Assembly: GCF_008923725.1 (NCBI RefSeq)
Contig: NZ_WBPF01000013.1
Location: 1 to 64,000, forward strand
Direction of reading: 5' to 3'
Length of the DNA stretch: 64,000 bases
DNA from: Bacillus sp. CH140a_4T
GTDB taxonomy: Bacteria; Bacillota; Bacilli; Bacillales; Bacillaceae_G
The position numbers and the translations under genes were made by a program. This document shows positions 54,230-63,210 of the stretch, in pieces. Positions within the stretch are counted from its first letter, which is position 1, and each line of letters starts with the position of its first letter. The notes beneath the pieces were generated by a model. It searched no databases and had not been told where the DNA came from. It worked only from the letters and a program-made list of their open reading frames with translations.

Positions 54230-55027
54230 ATGAAATTATTAAAAATAAAACATATAATACCTTTATCTGCAGCTGCAATTACATTCGTATGTAATCAAGG
54301 CACAGCTGAAGCATCTACCATTCATACAGTAAAAAAGAATGATACACTTTGGGGCATTAGTAAACAATATGGAGTTTCCATACAATCCATTAAACAGGCT
54401 AATAATAAAGGAAACGATCAAACTTTTATTGGTGAGCAGTTACATATTCCGTGGTCCACGAACTCAAATGAAATCACCGTTCGTCAAAACGCCAGACCTG
54501 CGAACATTTCTGGACAAATTATTTATCAAGTACAACAGGGAGATTCATTAGAAACGATAGCAAAGCGTTACAATGTTACCGTTCAATCTATAAAACAAAT
54601 TAACAATAAAATTGGAAACAACCTTTATACAGGACAACATTTAAAAATTAACTCAAGCATTTCAGAAAAAGAAAAAGACTTAATGGCACGCTTAGTTACC
54701 GCTGAAGCAGGTGGCGAATCCTATAAAGGTAAAGTAGCTGTAGCAAAAGTTATACTAAATCGTGTAAACGCAAAAGGTTTTCCAAATACAATAACCGGTG
54801 TTATTTATGAACCTATTAAACACGGCTATGCCTTTACTCCTGTTACAGATGGAAGAATTAATCATCCTGCAAGCCCAGAAGCAAAAATGGCAGTAGAAGA
54901 GGCTATCTCCACAAAGGGAATACATTCTGACTGGCTTTATTTCTATAATCCGAAAACATCAACAGACAAATGGATTACGACACGTCAAACAGTAGCAGTA
55001 ATCGGTAACCACGTCTTCGCTAAATAA
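54230..55027 (+). CDS. Secreted LysM / SleB-type cell-wall hydrolase
   Basis: 265 residues. A signal peptide (ending TAEAS) is followed by two LysM repeats (HTVKKNDTLWGISKQYGVS and YQVQQGDSLETIAKRYNVT). The C-terminal Hydrolase_2 domain begins LMARLVTAEAGGESYKGKVAVA (catalytic Glu) and includes NRVNAKGFPNTITGVIYE. It resembles YkvT and SleB/CwlJ lytic enzymes. GGAGG lies before the ATG. Divergent from PI-PLC with its own PlcR box, so it likely belongs to the PlcR regulon. Confidence 0.9.
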   Translation: MKLLKIKHIIPLSAAAITFVCNQGTAEASTIHTVKKNDTLWGISKQYGVSIQSIKQANNKGNDQTFIGEQLHIPWSTNSNEITVRQNARPANISGQIIYQVQQGDSLETIAKRYNVTVQSIKQINNKIGNNLYTGQHLKINSSISEKEKDLMARLVTAEAGGESYKGKVAVAKVILNRVNAKGFPNTITGVIYEPIKHGYAFTPVTDGRINHPASPEAKMAVEEAISTKGIHSDWLYFYNPKTSTDKWITTRQTVAVIGNHVFAK

Positions 55028-55041
55028 CATTTGAAATCATT

Positions 55042-55075
55042 AACAGACCTCTTCACTTAAAAGGTCTGTTTTTTT
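55042..55075 (+). terminator. Terminator of the LysM/SleB gene
   Basis: AACAGACCT/AGGTCTGTT stem followed by T residues. Confidence 0.82.
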
Positions 55076-55292
55076 ATATGTAAGAATTTATTTATCATAT
55101 GACATAGTGATCTTTGAAAACTATTTCTTCTTTTAAATAAAGACATTTGTATTTACTCCATCACTCCGAAAAATTAAAGAAGCATCAAGTTCAAAAACTC
55201 CCTCTTTATTAATAAAAGCTATTTCTTAACTTCATAATATTGTTATACACTAGAGAAATAAAAACAAACTATTCGTTAGCAGGTGAAAGAAT

Positions 55293-56630
55293 ATGTATGA
55301 TGTTACAATTATCGGTGCTGGAGTAAGTAGCATTTTTATGGCTTATTCACTAGCTAAAAGTAACAAAAAGGTTTTAATTCTTGATAAAGGTAAAGCACTA
55401 GAAGATCGCCATTGTCCTTTAGACGAAGGAAAAGCATGTACTTGTACTACATGTGATAAATATTTCGGATTTGGCGGTTTAGGAAAATCTGAAGGAAAAT
55501 TTAATTATACAAACGGATTTGGCGGAGAACTTGAGCAAAAAGTCGGTAAAGAGGGCTTTATACAACTCATGACTGAAGTAGATGAAATTCTATGTCAGTT
55601 CGGAGGAAATTCTGTTTCGAAATATTCTACAGAAAATCTAACTCTCAATAAAAGAGCTGAAGCGTGTGGTTTACAAATGCTAACAACAGAAGTACGGCAT
55701 CTTGGTACTACCCTTTCAAGCAACATTTTTCAGCGGCTCTACGAATTTTTACTTACGAAAATAAATATACAATTTCATATAGATGTACATCATATTATGA
55801 AACAGAAAGATCATTTTACAATAGAGACAACTGAAGGAACGATTCAATCTAAGCAACTAGTATTTGCAACTGGGCGTTCCGGAGCTGATTGGTTAAAAGA
55901 AATGTGCACTTCTCTCAATATTTCTCAAGAACAAACTCGTGTAGATTTAGGTATTCGAGTAGAGATGAAAGAACACCAATTACGCTCTATATTAAAAGAT
56001 ACATTTGAGACAAAACTTTCTTATGAGCATGAACACTTCACTGCAACTACGTACTGTATGAATCCAAAGGGACGTATTATTAGAAAGTACGAAGAAGGTT
56101 TAGTTATGCCTGACGGTCAAAATTTTCGAGAGAAAGGAACTGGCACACCTAACTTAAATTTCACTTTATTTATTCCGCGCTATTTTTCAACTCTCAAAGA
56201 AGCAAATGTATACGCAAGTTCAATTATAAAAAACATTAACCAAGGACGAGATCGGATTGTTATACAGCGCTTAGAGGACTTACTAAATAAACAGCCTACA
56301 ACAGCGAATGACATGAAACATAACCGTATACAACCTACACTAAAAGGAGATTATGGAGATTTGAATACAGAAATCTCTCCATTATATATTGAAGGACTTA
56401 AAGAATTTTTATTACGATTAGAACAATTCATCCAGGAACCGATCGATACAGATACTTTATTATATGGAATTGACGGAAAGTTCTATGCTCCTACGATAAA
56501 AATCAATAACCATTTTGAAACAAGTGTAAATGGGCTATTTTTAGTTGGGGATTGTTCCGGCGTCACTCATTCCTTATCTCAAGCTGCTGCAAGTGGGTTG
56601 TATGTTGGAAAATATTTATCTCATATTTAA
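55293..56630 (+). CDS. FAD-dependent oxidoreductase (COG2509-like)
   Basis: 445 residues. The dinucleotide motif VTIIGAGVSSIFMAYSL opens the protein, and the C terminus has GLFLVGDCSGVTHSLSQAAASGLYVGKYL, the second FAD motif. Between residues about 40 and 55 lies a Cys-rich insertion (HCPLDEGKACTCTTCDKYFG) followed by GFGGLGKSEGKFN. This pattern is seen in uncharacterised FAD-dependent dehydrogenases of the COG2509 type. AGGTGAAAG precedes the ATG. Substrate unknown; the Cys could hold a metal cluster or zinc. Confidence 0.85.
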   Translation: MYDVTIIGAGVSSIFMAYSLAKSNKKVLILDKGKALEDRHCPLDEGKACTCTTCDKYFGFGGLGKSEGKFNYTNGFGGELEQKVGKEGFIQLMTEVDEILCQFGGNSVSKYSTENLTLNKRAEACGLQMLTTEVRHLGTTLSSNIFQRLYEFLLTKINIQFHIDVHHIMKQKDHFTIETTEGTIQSKQLVFATGRSGADWLKEMCTSLNISQEQTRVDLGIRVEMKEHQLRSILKDTFETKLSYEHEHFTATTYCMNPKGRIIRKYEEGLVMPDGQNFREKGTGTPNLNFTLFIPRYFSTLKEANVYASSIIKNINQGRDRIVIQRLEDLLNKQPTTANDMKHNRIQPTLKGDYGDLNTEISPLYIEGLKEFLLRLEQFIQEPIDTDTLLYGIDGKFYAPTIKINNHFETSVNGLFLVGDCSGVTHSLSQAAASGLYVGKYLSHI

Positions 56631-57074
56631 TTTCCTTCATTACGATTGCAAGCAAATATTTTAAATTCCATAGTAATAGCTTACTATTCTCCCGCAAAGG
56701 ATCGCGGTTTTATGAGATACATATTTAACAAAACCATATATGTGCAACTATTGACATTCAATTCTAACAAATTGAATGTCAATAGTTTTAAAAGCCTCTA
56801 TTCATTTCCACTTTCATTTGTTCGATATTTTGTAACATCATCATAGTGTTTAATATGTTAGGATGTCTATAAGTATTTTTTACTACAACTATGACTTTTT
56901 CTATTCTATTTCAAAAAATAGATTTACACTTTAAAATTCCCCATTGTACGTATATGAATACTTCATATTATTACCATTAGTAAAACATAAGCTAAATGGC
57001 TCATTATACTCTAATAGTTATAAAAACATAATATGTAATACAGGTTAAATAAAATGTATAAAGAAGGTGTAAAA
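56631..57074. other. Intergenic region before the LTA synthase gene
   Basis: About 440 bases. It holds an 18-bp hairpin (56746-56787) and the upstream region of the LtaS-type gene; otherwise I see no gene or recognisable operator. Confidence 0.5.
56746..56787 (+). terminator. Strong hairpin, probable terminator of the FAD oxidoreductase gene
   Basis: Perfect 18-bp stem AACTATTGACATTCAATT with its complement, 6-base loop, followed by TTTAAAA. It lies 115 bases after the stop, farther than usual. Confidence 0.65.
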
Positions 57075-58994
57075 ATGAAAAATAAAATCAATTTACAAAT
57101 GCAAAATATAAGCTTCGTTTTAATAATTGCTTTAGCAGTATGGTTAAAAACATATCTTATCACAAGATTTAGTTTTGATTTAAAAATTGAGTCTTCTACA
57201 CAAGAGCTTATTTTATTTATTAGCCCTCTTGCTACATCATTAGCTTTTGTCGGATTAGCATTATTTGCAACCGGTGAAAAGCGAAATTATATAGCGCTAT
57301 GTATTAATTTCTTATTAACAATCGTACTCGTTGGAAATGTAATGTTCTATGATTTTTATAGCGATTTCGTTACGTTACCAGTACTTGGGCAAACATCAAA
57401 CTTCGGTCAATTAGGCGGCAGTATTATAGAAATATTGAACTATAAAATTATACTCGCTTTCGTAGACATTATTTTCTTCTTTATTTTGTTAAAGAAGAAG
57501 GCACTAGTCTTCCAAACAGGACGTGTAACTCATCCGGCACGCTTCGTATATTTTCTCTTAACGATTGGAATATTTTTTGCAAATCTACATCTTGCAGAAA
57601 AAGAACGACCTGAACTATTAACGAGATCATTCGACCGAGTCATGCTTGTTAAAAATTTAGGACTATACACTCATCAAGTATATGATTTAACACTACAAGT
57701 AAAAGCCGAATCACAAAAAGCACTTGCAGATAGTAGTAAATTACAAGAAACTGAAAACTACGTAAAGGCAAACCAAAGTGAGCCAAATCCTAACATGTTT
57801 GGTGCAGCGAAAAGAAAAAACGTAATTGTTGTCACTCTTGAATCCCTGCAAACCTTCTTAATAGGCGCATCAGTTAACGGTCAAGAAGTTACACCATTCT
57901 TGAATGAATTTATAAATGAAAGCTATTACTTCGATAACTTTTTCCACCAAACTGGGCAAGGAAAAACATCCGATTCTGAATTTCTAATCGATACTTCGTT
58001 GTATCCATTAAATCGAGGAGCTGTATTTTTCACGCACGGTAACAATGATTATACTGCGACTCCAGAAATTTTACGTCAGCAAGGTTATTTCACTTCTGTA
58101 TTCCATGCGAATAATGCAACATTTTGGAATCGCAATATCATGTACTCTGCTCTCGGTTATGATCGTTACTATAACGAACTTGATTACAAAATTACGCCCG
58201 AAACAAATTTAAATTGGGGATTAAAAGATATCGAATACTTTGATCAATCAGTAGATATATTAAAAACTGTTGACCAACCATTTTACGCTCGTTTCCTTAC
58301 TTTAACGAACCATTATCCATTTACGTATGATGAAGATACAAAATTCATTGAACCATATAACTCTGGTAATGGCGTATTTGATCGTTATATCGTAACAGCA
58401 CGTTACTTAGACGAATCCATTAAAAAATTTATTGAGCGTTTAAAAGCCGAGGGAATGTATGATGATTCTATTATTGTGTTATACGGTGATCATTATGGTA
58501 TTTCTGAAAAACATAATCGTGCAATGGCACAGTTTTTAGAAAAAGATCAAATAACAGAATTTGATACTTTAAATTTACAACGCACACCTTTATATATTCA
58601 TATGCCTGGTCAAACAGAAGGTCAAACGATTTCAAAGCCTACGGGACAAATCGATATGAAACCTACTATTCTAAATTTACTTGGGATTGATACTACGAAC
58701 GATATTCGTTTTGGCCATGATATGTTTTCAGATGAATATACCGGTTTTGTCGTTTTACGTGATGGTAGCTTTATTACAGACAAGTATGCATACACAAACA
58801 ATACTTTCTATGACCGCATAACAGGTGAAATTGTAGATTTACCAAAAAAAGAAGCACAAGCACTCATTAACCGTGCACAAAATGAATTACGGATGTCTGA
58901 CAAAATCATCGAAGGCGATTTATTACGTTTCTCAGAAAGTAATAAAATGAAAACTGGCGAAGTACAAACTAAAATTAAAGAGACTGAAAAATAA
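57075..58994 (+). CDS. Lipoteichoic acid synthase family protein (LtaS-type)
   Basis: 639 residues from the ATG at 57075 (AAGGTG upstream; the frame opens 7 codons earlier). Five N-terminal membrane helices are followed by an extracellular sulfatase-type domain. In it the metal Glu is in VVTLESLQTF (about 255) and the catalytic Thr in GQGKTSDSEF (about 298), with YGDHYGISEKHN near the end. It polymerises glycerol phosphate from phosphatidylglycerol onto lipid anchors. Bacillus has several paralogues (LtaS, YfnI, YqgS, YvgJ); which one this is cannot be settled here. Confidence 0.93.
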   Translation: MKNKINLQMQNISFVLIIALAVWLKTYLITRFSFDLKIESSTQELILFISPLATSLAFVGLALFATGEKRNYIALCINFLLTIVLVGNVMFYDFYSDFVTLPVLGQTSNFGQLGGSIIEILNYKIILAFVDIIFFFILLKKKALVFQTGRVTHPARFVYFLLTIGIFFANLHLAEKERPELLTRSFDRVMLVKNLGLYTHQVYDLTLQVKAESQKALADSSKLQETENYVKANQSEPNPNMFGAAKRKNVIVVTLESLQTFLIGASVNGQEVTPFLNEFINESYYFDNFFHQTGQGKTSDSEFLIDTSLYPLNRGAVFFTHGNNDYTATPEILRQQGYFTSVFHANNATFWNRNIMYSALGYDRYYNELDYKITPETNLNWGLKDIEYFDQSVDILKTVDQPFYARFLTLTNHYPFTYDEDTKFIEPYNSGNGVFDRYIVTARYLDESIKKFIERLKAEGMYDDSIIVLYGDHYGISEKHNRAMAQFLEKDQITEFDTLNLQRTPLYIHMPGQTEGQTISKPTGQIDMKPTILNLLGIDTTNDIRFGHDMFSDEYTGFVVLRDGSFITDKYAYTNNTFYDRITGEIVDLPKKEAQALINRAQNELRMSDKIIEGDLLRFSESNKMKTGEVQTKIKETEK

Positions 58995-59004
58995 TGTAAA
59001 TATG

Positions 59005-59038
59005 AAAAGGGAGCAACTCATTACAGTTGCTCCCTTTT
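59005..59038 (+). terminator. Terminator of the LtaS-type gene
   Basis: AAAAGGGAGCAACT/AGTTGCTCCCTTTT, perfect 14-bp stem with a 6-base loop. Confidence 0.9.
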
Positions 59039-59068
59039 ACTCTCTTATAACATATGATGCAATGTCAT

Positions 59069-59225
59069 ATAAAGTGAAACTTTAATCAGTGGGGGTTTTC
59101 TTCATCCCCCACTGATTATTAGTTGAACCAATCGGACTTTAATGGGCAGTTGATCCCCCACCTAACTTCTTTGCTTTCGCTGAATTTTGAGGTGGGGGTC
59201 TTACTGCCCATTAAAGTGGGATAAA
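59069..59225. mobile_element. bcr1-type repeat element with target duplication
   Basis: A 147-base non-coding element at 59074-59220 flanked by direct repeats ATAAA (59069-59073 and 59221-59225). It contains two hairpins: AATCAGTGGGGG/CCCCCACTGATT (59084-59117), and a long one whose base is ACTTTAATGGGCAGT with ACTGCCCATTAAAGT (59136-59217), enclosing CCCCCACCT/AGGTGGGGG. This structure, the GC-rich stems in an AT-rich genome and the ATAAA duplication match the bcr1 family of the B. cereus group, thought to be mobilised in trans. Confidence 0.85.
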
Positions 59226-59244
59226 AACCTCATATATTTTACTT

Positions 59245-62028
59245 TTATTCTACGCTTGCTTCTAAAGTTACATCTGTATAGGTATGATCATCACCTATAT
59301 TTAAAATTACTTCACATTGACGTAATCTCAATTCAAAGAGCATGATAGAATCATGGTAGACTTCAGGATTTGATTTCATTTTATGTAACATCTCTTGTTT
59401 TTCTTGTATTTCTAAATGAGTGTGTTCTACAGCTTGTTTCAAGGAGTTAAATGGATTCCTAAAGAATATATGAATATCCCTCTCTTGCGTGTTTTCAAAT
59501 AGCTCAAATTGCAAGAAAAATTTCTTCATAATAGAAGCTGTTACCTCGGTATAATCTTCATTTTCTACATACTGTTTATATTTGTTATATAGCATACCTT
59601 TGTTTTTAGGAAGAACTCCAAATAATTTACCGGCACTTTTCAGTAAAAATTGTGCTGGCGTAAATCGACGTAAAATATTTACTTCATCCATTTGTATTCT
59701 AGTCGTCATTCTATCCGTATCTCTGCGCCAATCATCAAGCACTTTAAAATCACATGCTAACTGTATTCGATTTTCTCCAAATAAAGAATTAAGTCCTTCA
59801 CTAAGTTCTTCTAGGTATGATTGACTTTGAAGGAGCTCATTATTAGAAGTTGCAATCCAATTTTGCATAGAAAGAGCAAGTTTAGGTAATACCGTTTGTT
59901 CTAAGTATTTATGCACCCTCTCATTCATTGCTTTATTTAGTTCCGTATCCATGTGCCCGAAATCGCTTTCTTCACTAATTAAATCCGAACAACTCTGTAA
60001 TATCTTCGGAATATTTTCAGTAAGATCGTTCGTAATTTCCCTTTTCATTGTGCGATATGACTGTGTAATGATATGAATTTTTTCCTTCTCAAAAGCAGTA
60101 AGATTATTAATGCTACCGTTTAGTTTCACTAGCATATCTTCATTCCAATTAATCGCATCCACTAAATTATTTTCTTTCTCAACGCGTTTATCCAACAGAT
60201 ATGTAATTGTTTTTCGAATGAAAAACAATAGCTTTTCAGTACGTTCTGCATCGATATTTTTATGATTAAAGTTAAAATGAATAAACTCATTTAACTCATT
60301 TAATTGGTGATTACTTGTATATAACGAAGAGTAAGGGGAAATTCTCGCTTGCGGGAAATATGTGTTTATTCTCGCTTGCGTATCATATAATACTCTTTTC
60401 ACTTCTGCTTCACTGTAAATATTATCGATTTTATTTAATAAGAAATGAATTTGTAAATTTGGTGTATGTTCTTGAATGCTTAATAGAATGTCACGTTCTT
60501 TGTCAGTAAAAGGTGAATCCGCATTCAATACGAATAGTAATTCGTCTACAGAATTTAAATATTCAAATATTTCATCCCTAGCATCGTTATTCCTATTAAA
60601 GCCAGGTGTAACTACAAATGTAAGTTTATTTTCACTTAAAAATCTGCATGGTAATTTAAATTCGACACATGCTCTATCTCTATATGTTTGATGGTGTTGA
60701 GACATCATATTATGGTAATCAGAGATATCTTCCGTTGTTGTAATTGCAGAGTCTGTTATGGCGTTAATTTCTGTATGAGCATCATTTTTTAAAACTACTA
60801 CATTTGAAGTTGATTTTTCTACTATATTTTCTCCTAATATAGAATTAATAAATGTAGTTTTTCCGTTCCCTGAAGTTCCCGTTACTAAAATGCGATTTGT
60901 GCTTAAATCTGCGAGCTCGCCAACTAACCATCTAAATCGGTGACCCATTTCTATATTATGCTTTTGTGCCCACTGTGTAATAGATTCAAAAAGATGTAAA
61001 CTATACTCTAAGCCATTCACATGATTAATGGAGTATAACAACAGGTTTTCAGCATGTTTTATATTTGCTGAATCTATTTTAGAAGGGAAAATCTCATCCC
61101 ACGCCAATACAGCTGCTGATGGAAATACAGCATAAGATGGATTGACTACCTTTAACCAATTTGTTAACAAGTTTGGAATAATATCGTGCAATTGTTTAAG
61201 CATATATTGACCTTGAATTAATTCAAAGTACGTTCCTTCGTAAAGAGAAGAAATTTTGTCCCATATATCGGACGAATGTATTTCAATATGTAAGAAAAAT
61301 TCATTTATTGTGTTAAGCCATAATAAGTAATTTTGTTCATTTTTATAACTATTCCAAAGTGATGAAACAATTTGTGTAAATTGCACTTGATCTACATTAT
61401 TTAACGTAACTAATACTTCGTAAAAATAATCTGGTGAAATATGTCTAGTAAATCCTTTATCGATATATCCTTTTAAAACCTCAAACCACGGATAAGATTC
61501 TGTTCGAATTAACTCATTTACAGCAAGCTCTACTGCACTATCAAAATCTTGCTGCTCCTCATAAAAGGAACGGGCAATTTTTGTGACATTTGGATAATCC
61601 GGATTTAAAGAAACTGCTTCTTTAATAACAGCAAAAGCTGAGTCAAAATTATTTTGCTCTATGTAAAGAGAAAGTAATTGTAGTCTAATTTCGGTCATCA
61701 ATATTATATTATCAGTAGCAATAGAAGTATAAACATTTTCAGCAACTGGTAATTGATTAAGCTCGAAATAAGCATCCGCAATATTTTTTTGTGCCCATGG
61801 TGCTAATTCATTACTAACTTTCTCCCATTTAAAAATAGCTGCTTCAAAATCTTGATGGCGATAATAAAATTCACCTTGTGCAAAACGAATGTAAGATCCA
61901 TCAGAAATCTCATTTCTTTCTTCGTTTACATAAGCTTCTCCAAGTACGTCAAGAGCTGGTTTTGTTTCATTCTCCATTAGGAATGTTTCATAATACATCT
62001 TTTTTATTAATTGTTTTTCTACTCTCAT
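59245..62028 (-). CDS. TPR-dynamin-like GTPase
   Basis: 927 residues from the ATG at 62028 (GGGGGA upstream; the frame opens 10 codons earlier). The N-terminal 370 residues are helical TPR-like repeats (FEAAIFKWEKVSNELAPWAQKNIADAYFEL, VIKEAVSLNPDY). A dynamin-type GTPase domain follows: G1 GTSGNGKTT near 384-392, G3 region TFVVTPGF near 470-477, G4 LLNKIDN near 531-536. The rest is a long helical stalk (KRVEKENNLVDAINWNEDMLVKL...) with a basic amphipathic stretch RRFTPAQFLLKSAGKLFGVLPKNKG that may touch membranes. The usual Asp of the G3 DxPG is Thr. Function unknown; bacterial dynamins remodel or protect membranes. Confidence 0.85.
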   Translation of the reverse strand: MRVEKQLIKKMYYETFLMENETKPALDVLGEAYVNEERNEISDGSYIRFAQGEFYYRHQDFEAAIFKWEKVSNELAPWAQKNIADAYFELNQLPVAENVYTSIATDNIILMTEIRLQLLSLYIEQNNFDSAFAVIKEAVSLNPDYPNVTKIARSFYEEQQDFDSAVELAVNELIRTESYPWFEVLKGYIDKGFTRHISPDYFYEVLVTLNNVDQVQFTQIVSSLWNSYKNEQNYLLWLNTINEFFLHIEIHSSDIWDKISSLYEGTYFELIQGQYMLKQLHDIIPNLLTNWLKVVNPSYAVFPSAAVLAWDEIFPSKIDSANIKHAENLLLYSINHVNGLEYSLHLFESITQWAQKHNIEMGHRFRWLVGELADLSTNRILVTGTSGNGKTTFINSILGENIVEKSTSNVVVLKNDAHTEINAITDSAITTTEDISDYHNMMSQHHQTYRDRACVEFKLPCRFLSENKLTFVVTPGFNRNNDARDEIFEYLNSVDELLFVLNADSPFTDKERDILLSIQEHTPNLQIHFLLNKIDNIYSEAEVKRVLYDTQARINTYFPQARISPYSSLYTSNHQLNELNEFIHFNFNHKNIDAERTEKLLFFIRKTITYLLDKRVEKENNLVDAINWNEDMLVKLNGSINNLTAFEKEKIHIITQSYRTMKREITNDLTENIPKILQSCSDLISEESDFGHMDTELNKAMNERVHKYLEQTVLPKLALSMQNWIATSNNELLQSQSYLEELSEGLNSLFGENRIQLACDFKVLDDWRRDTDRMTTRIQMDEVNILRRFTPAQFLLKSAGKLFGVLPKNKGMLYNKYKQYVENEDYTEVTASIMKKFFLQFELFENTQERDIHIFFRNPFNSLKQAVEHTHLEIQEKQEMLHKMKSNPEVYHDSIMLFELRLRQCEVILNIGDDHTYTDVTLEASVE

Positions 62029-62586
62029 CTTTTCCCCCACTATATCTTGAAAATACATTTTTAAGATATGTCAATACTTTTTGTATGTATGCTTTTTATC
62101 TTAACAAAGAATATCTTTTGGAAAATTTCATTTTCCTTTCATTTTTCAAGTTAGATTGAATTTTTATGAGAAAAGTTTCAGTTTTTTTTCAATTCCCTTT
62201 CAGTTATGCAACAGCATTAAATGTTCCTAATAACCTAATAACACTATAATCTCCTGCATTATATTATCAGGAAAAACCTATATAAATTACATTATAAAAA
62301 CAATCTATAACGAATATATATACACCCCTAACTTCACTGACAAACAAAAAAACACATAATCGTTGTTAGATGACCTATATACCAATACATCACAATAACT
62401 AAAAAACAACAATACTACTCAACAGCTATTCATACACTATCTTTCTCAAATTATTTTCCTTTAAAATATTTCAGTAGTTATGTAATTAAATTGTTCTAAC
62501 CTATATAAATAACTAGTCCAAAAAAATTCTATATGCATATCATGTTATAGTAAAGAATTCAGGAAATCCTAAAAGGAGGCATTTTC
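62029..62586. other. Very AT-rich gene-free stretch
   Basis: About 560 bases between divergent genes with no supported ORF. Long A and T runs dominate; promoters for both neighbours must be here, but I cannot fix one with confidence. Confidence 0.5.
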
Positions 62587-62772
62587 ATGTTTGAAGATAA
62601 ACCTAAAATAAACTACCCATATGAATTTACTGAAACTACAACAATTCCGCTAAAAAATCCCATCAATAAAAACTTCAAAAACGGCTCTGGTACACATACT
62701 TTCCCAATAAAAAAACACTATAAAGAACAGGTGTTATATACGGAAAAAATTAATAATAATAAAAATAAATAA
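62587..62772 (+). CDS. Small polar protein of unknown function (61 aa)
   Basis: 61 residues, Lys/Asn/Thr-rich, with no membrane segment or Cys (MFEDKPKINYPYEFTETTT..., ending KINNNKNK). A strong AAAGGAGG lies 7 bases before the ATG. Composition suggests a small, probably disordered, basic protein of the kind found in spores or coats, but that is only an impression. A terminator-like hairpin lies about 100 bases downstream. Confidence 0.6.
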   Translation: MFEDKPKINYPYEFTETTTIPLKNPINKNFKNGSGTHTFPIKKHYKEQVLYTEKINNNKNK

Positions 62773-62874
62773 CCTTATAGACCCTTATAACAATTAATCA
62801 AATAAGAATCTATATTAGACTTTGCATAGTTATAGGTAATATATAAATCTTTCTTATACAACTCGTGTACTTTT

Positions 62875-62902
62875 AAAAAGTGCTGATATACGGCGCTTTT
62901 TT
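62875..62902 (+). terminator. Probable terminator of the 61-residue gene
   Basis: AAAAAGTGC/GCGCTTTTT stem with one G-U pair, T tract on the plus strand. Confidence 0.6.
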
Positions 62903-62919
62903 ATACATAGATAATAGAA

Positions 62920-62960
62920 GAACAAAAAAGGTATGGATATTTTCCACACCTTTTTTGTTC
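62920..62960. terminator. Second, stronger hairpin
   Basis: GAACAAAAAAGGT/ACCTTTTTTGTTC stem with an inner TGG/CCA pairing, T-rich on both strands. It could end transcripts from both sides, including the choloylglycine hydrolase gene. Confidence 0.75.
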
Positions 62961-63210
62961 TTTACTATTCATAAATAAAGTACATCCATGTTTATTTTAC
63001 CTAGTAGCACTTTAATGGACCTCCTAGAAGTCATTGGATTGAATTTATATAATAACCTTGAATATTTTGCGTCTATTTTTTCTTAAGGGATATTTATTCG
63101 GGTTACTTATTAGATTATCAATTATATCCCTTCCGCCCCCTACTTTTTATAAGCCATTATTGCTCTATTATACATATTTAAAAATTTACCAAACGTTGTT
63201 TCAAAGCAAC

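Larger units (their letters stand above)
62773..63210. other. Intergenic region with two hairpins
   Basis: About 440 bases between convergent genes. Two terminator-like hairpins occupy its left half; the right half is AT-rich without a supported gene. Confidence 0.5.

Noticed and set aside
56646-56846. 66-residue frame in the region before the LTA synthase gene
   Set aside because: It spans the 18-bp hairpin and lacks a ribosome binding site.
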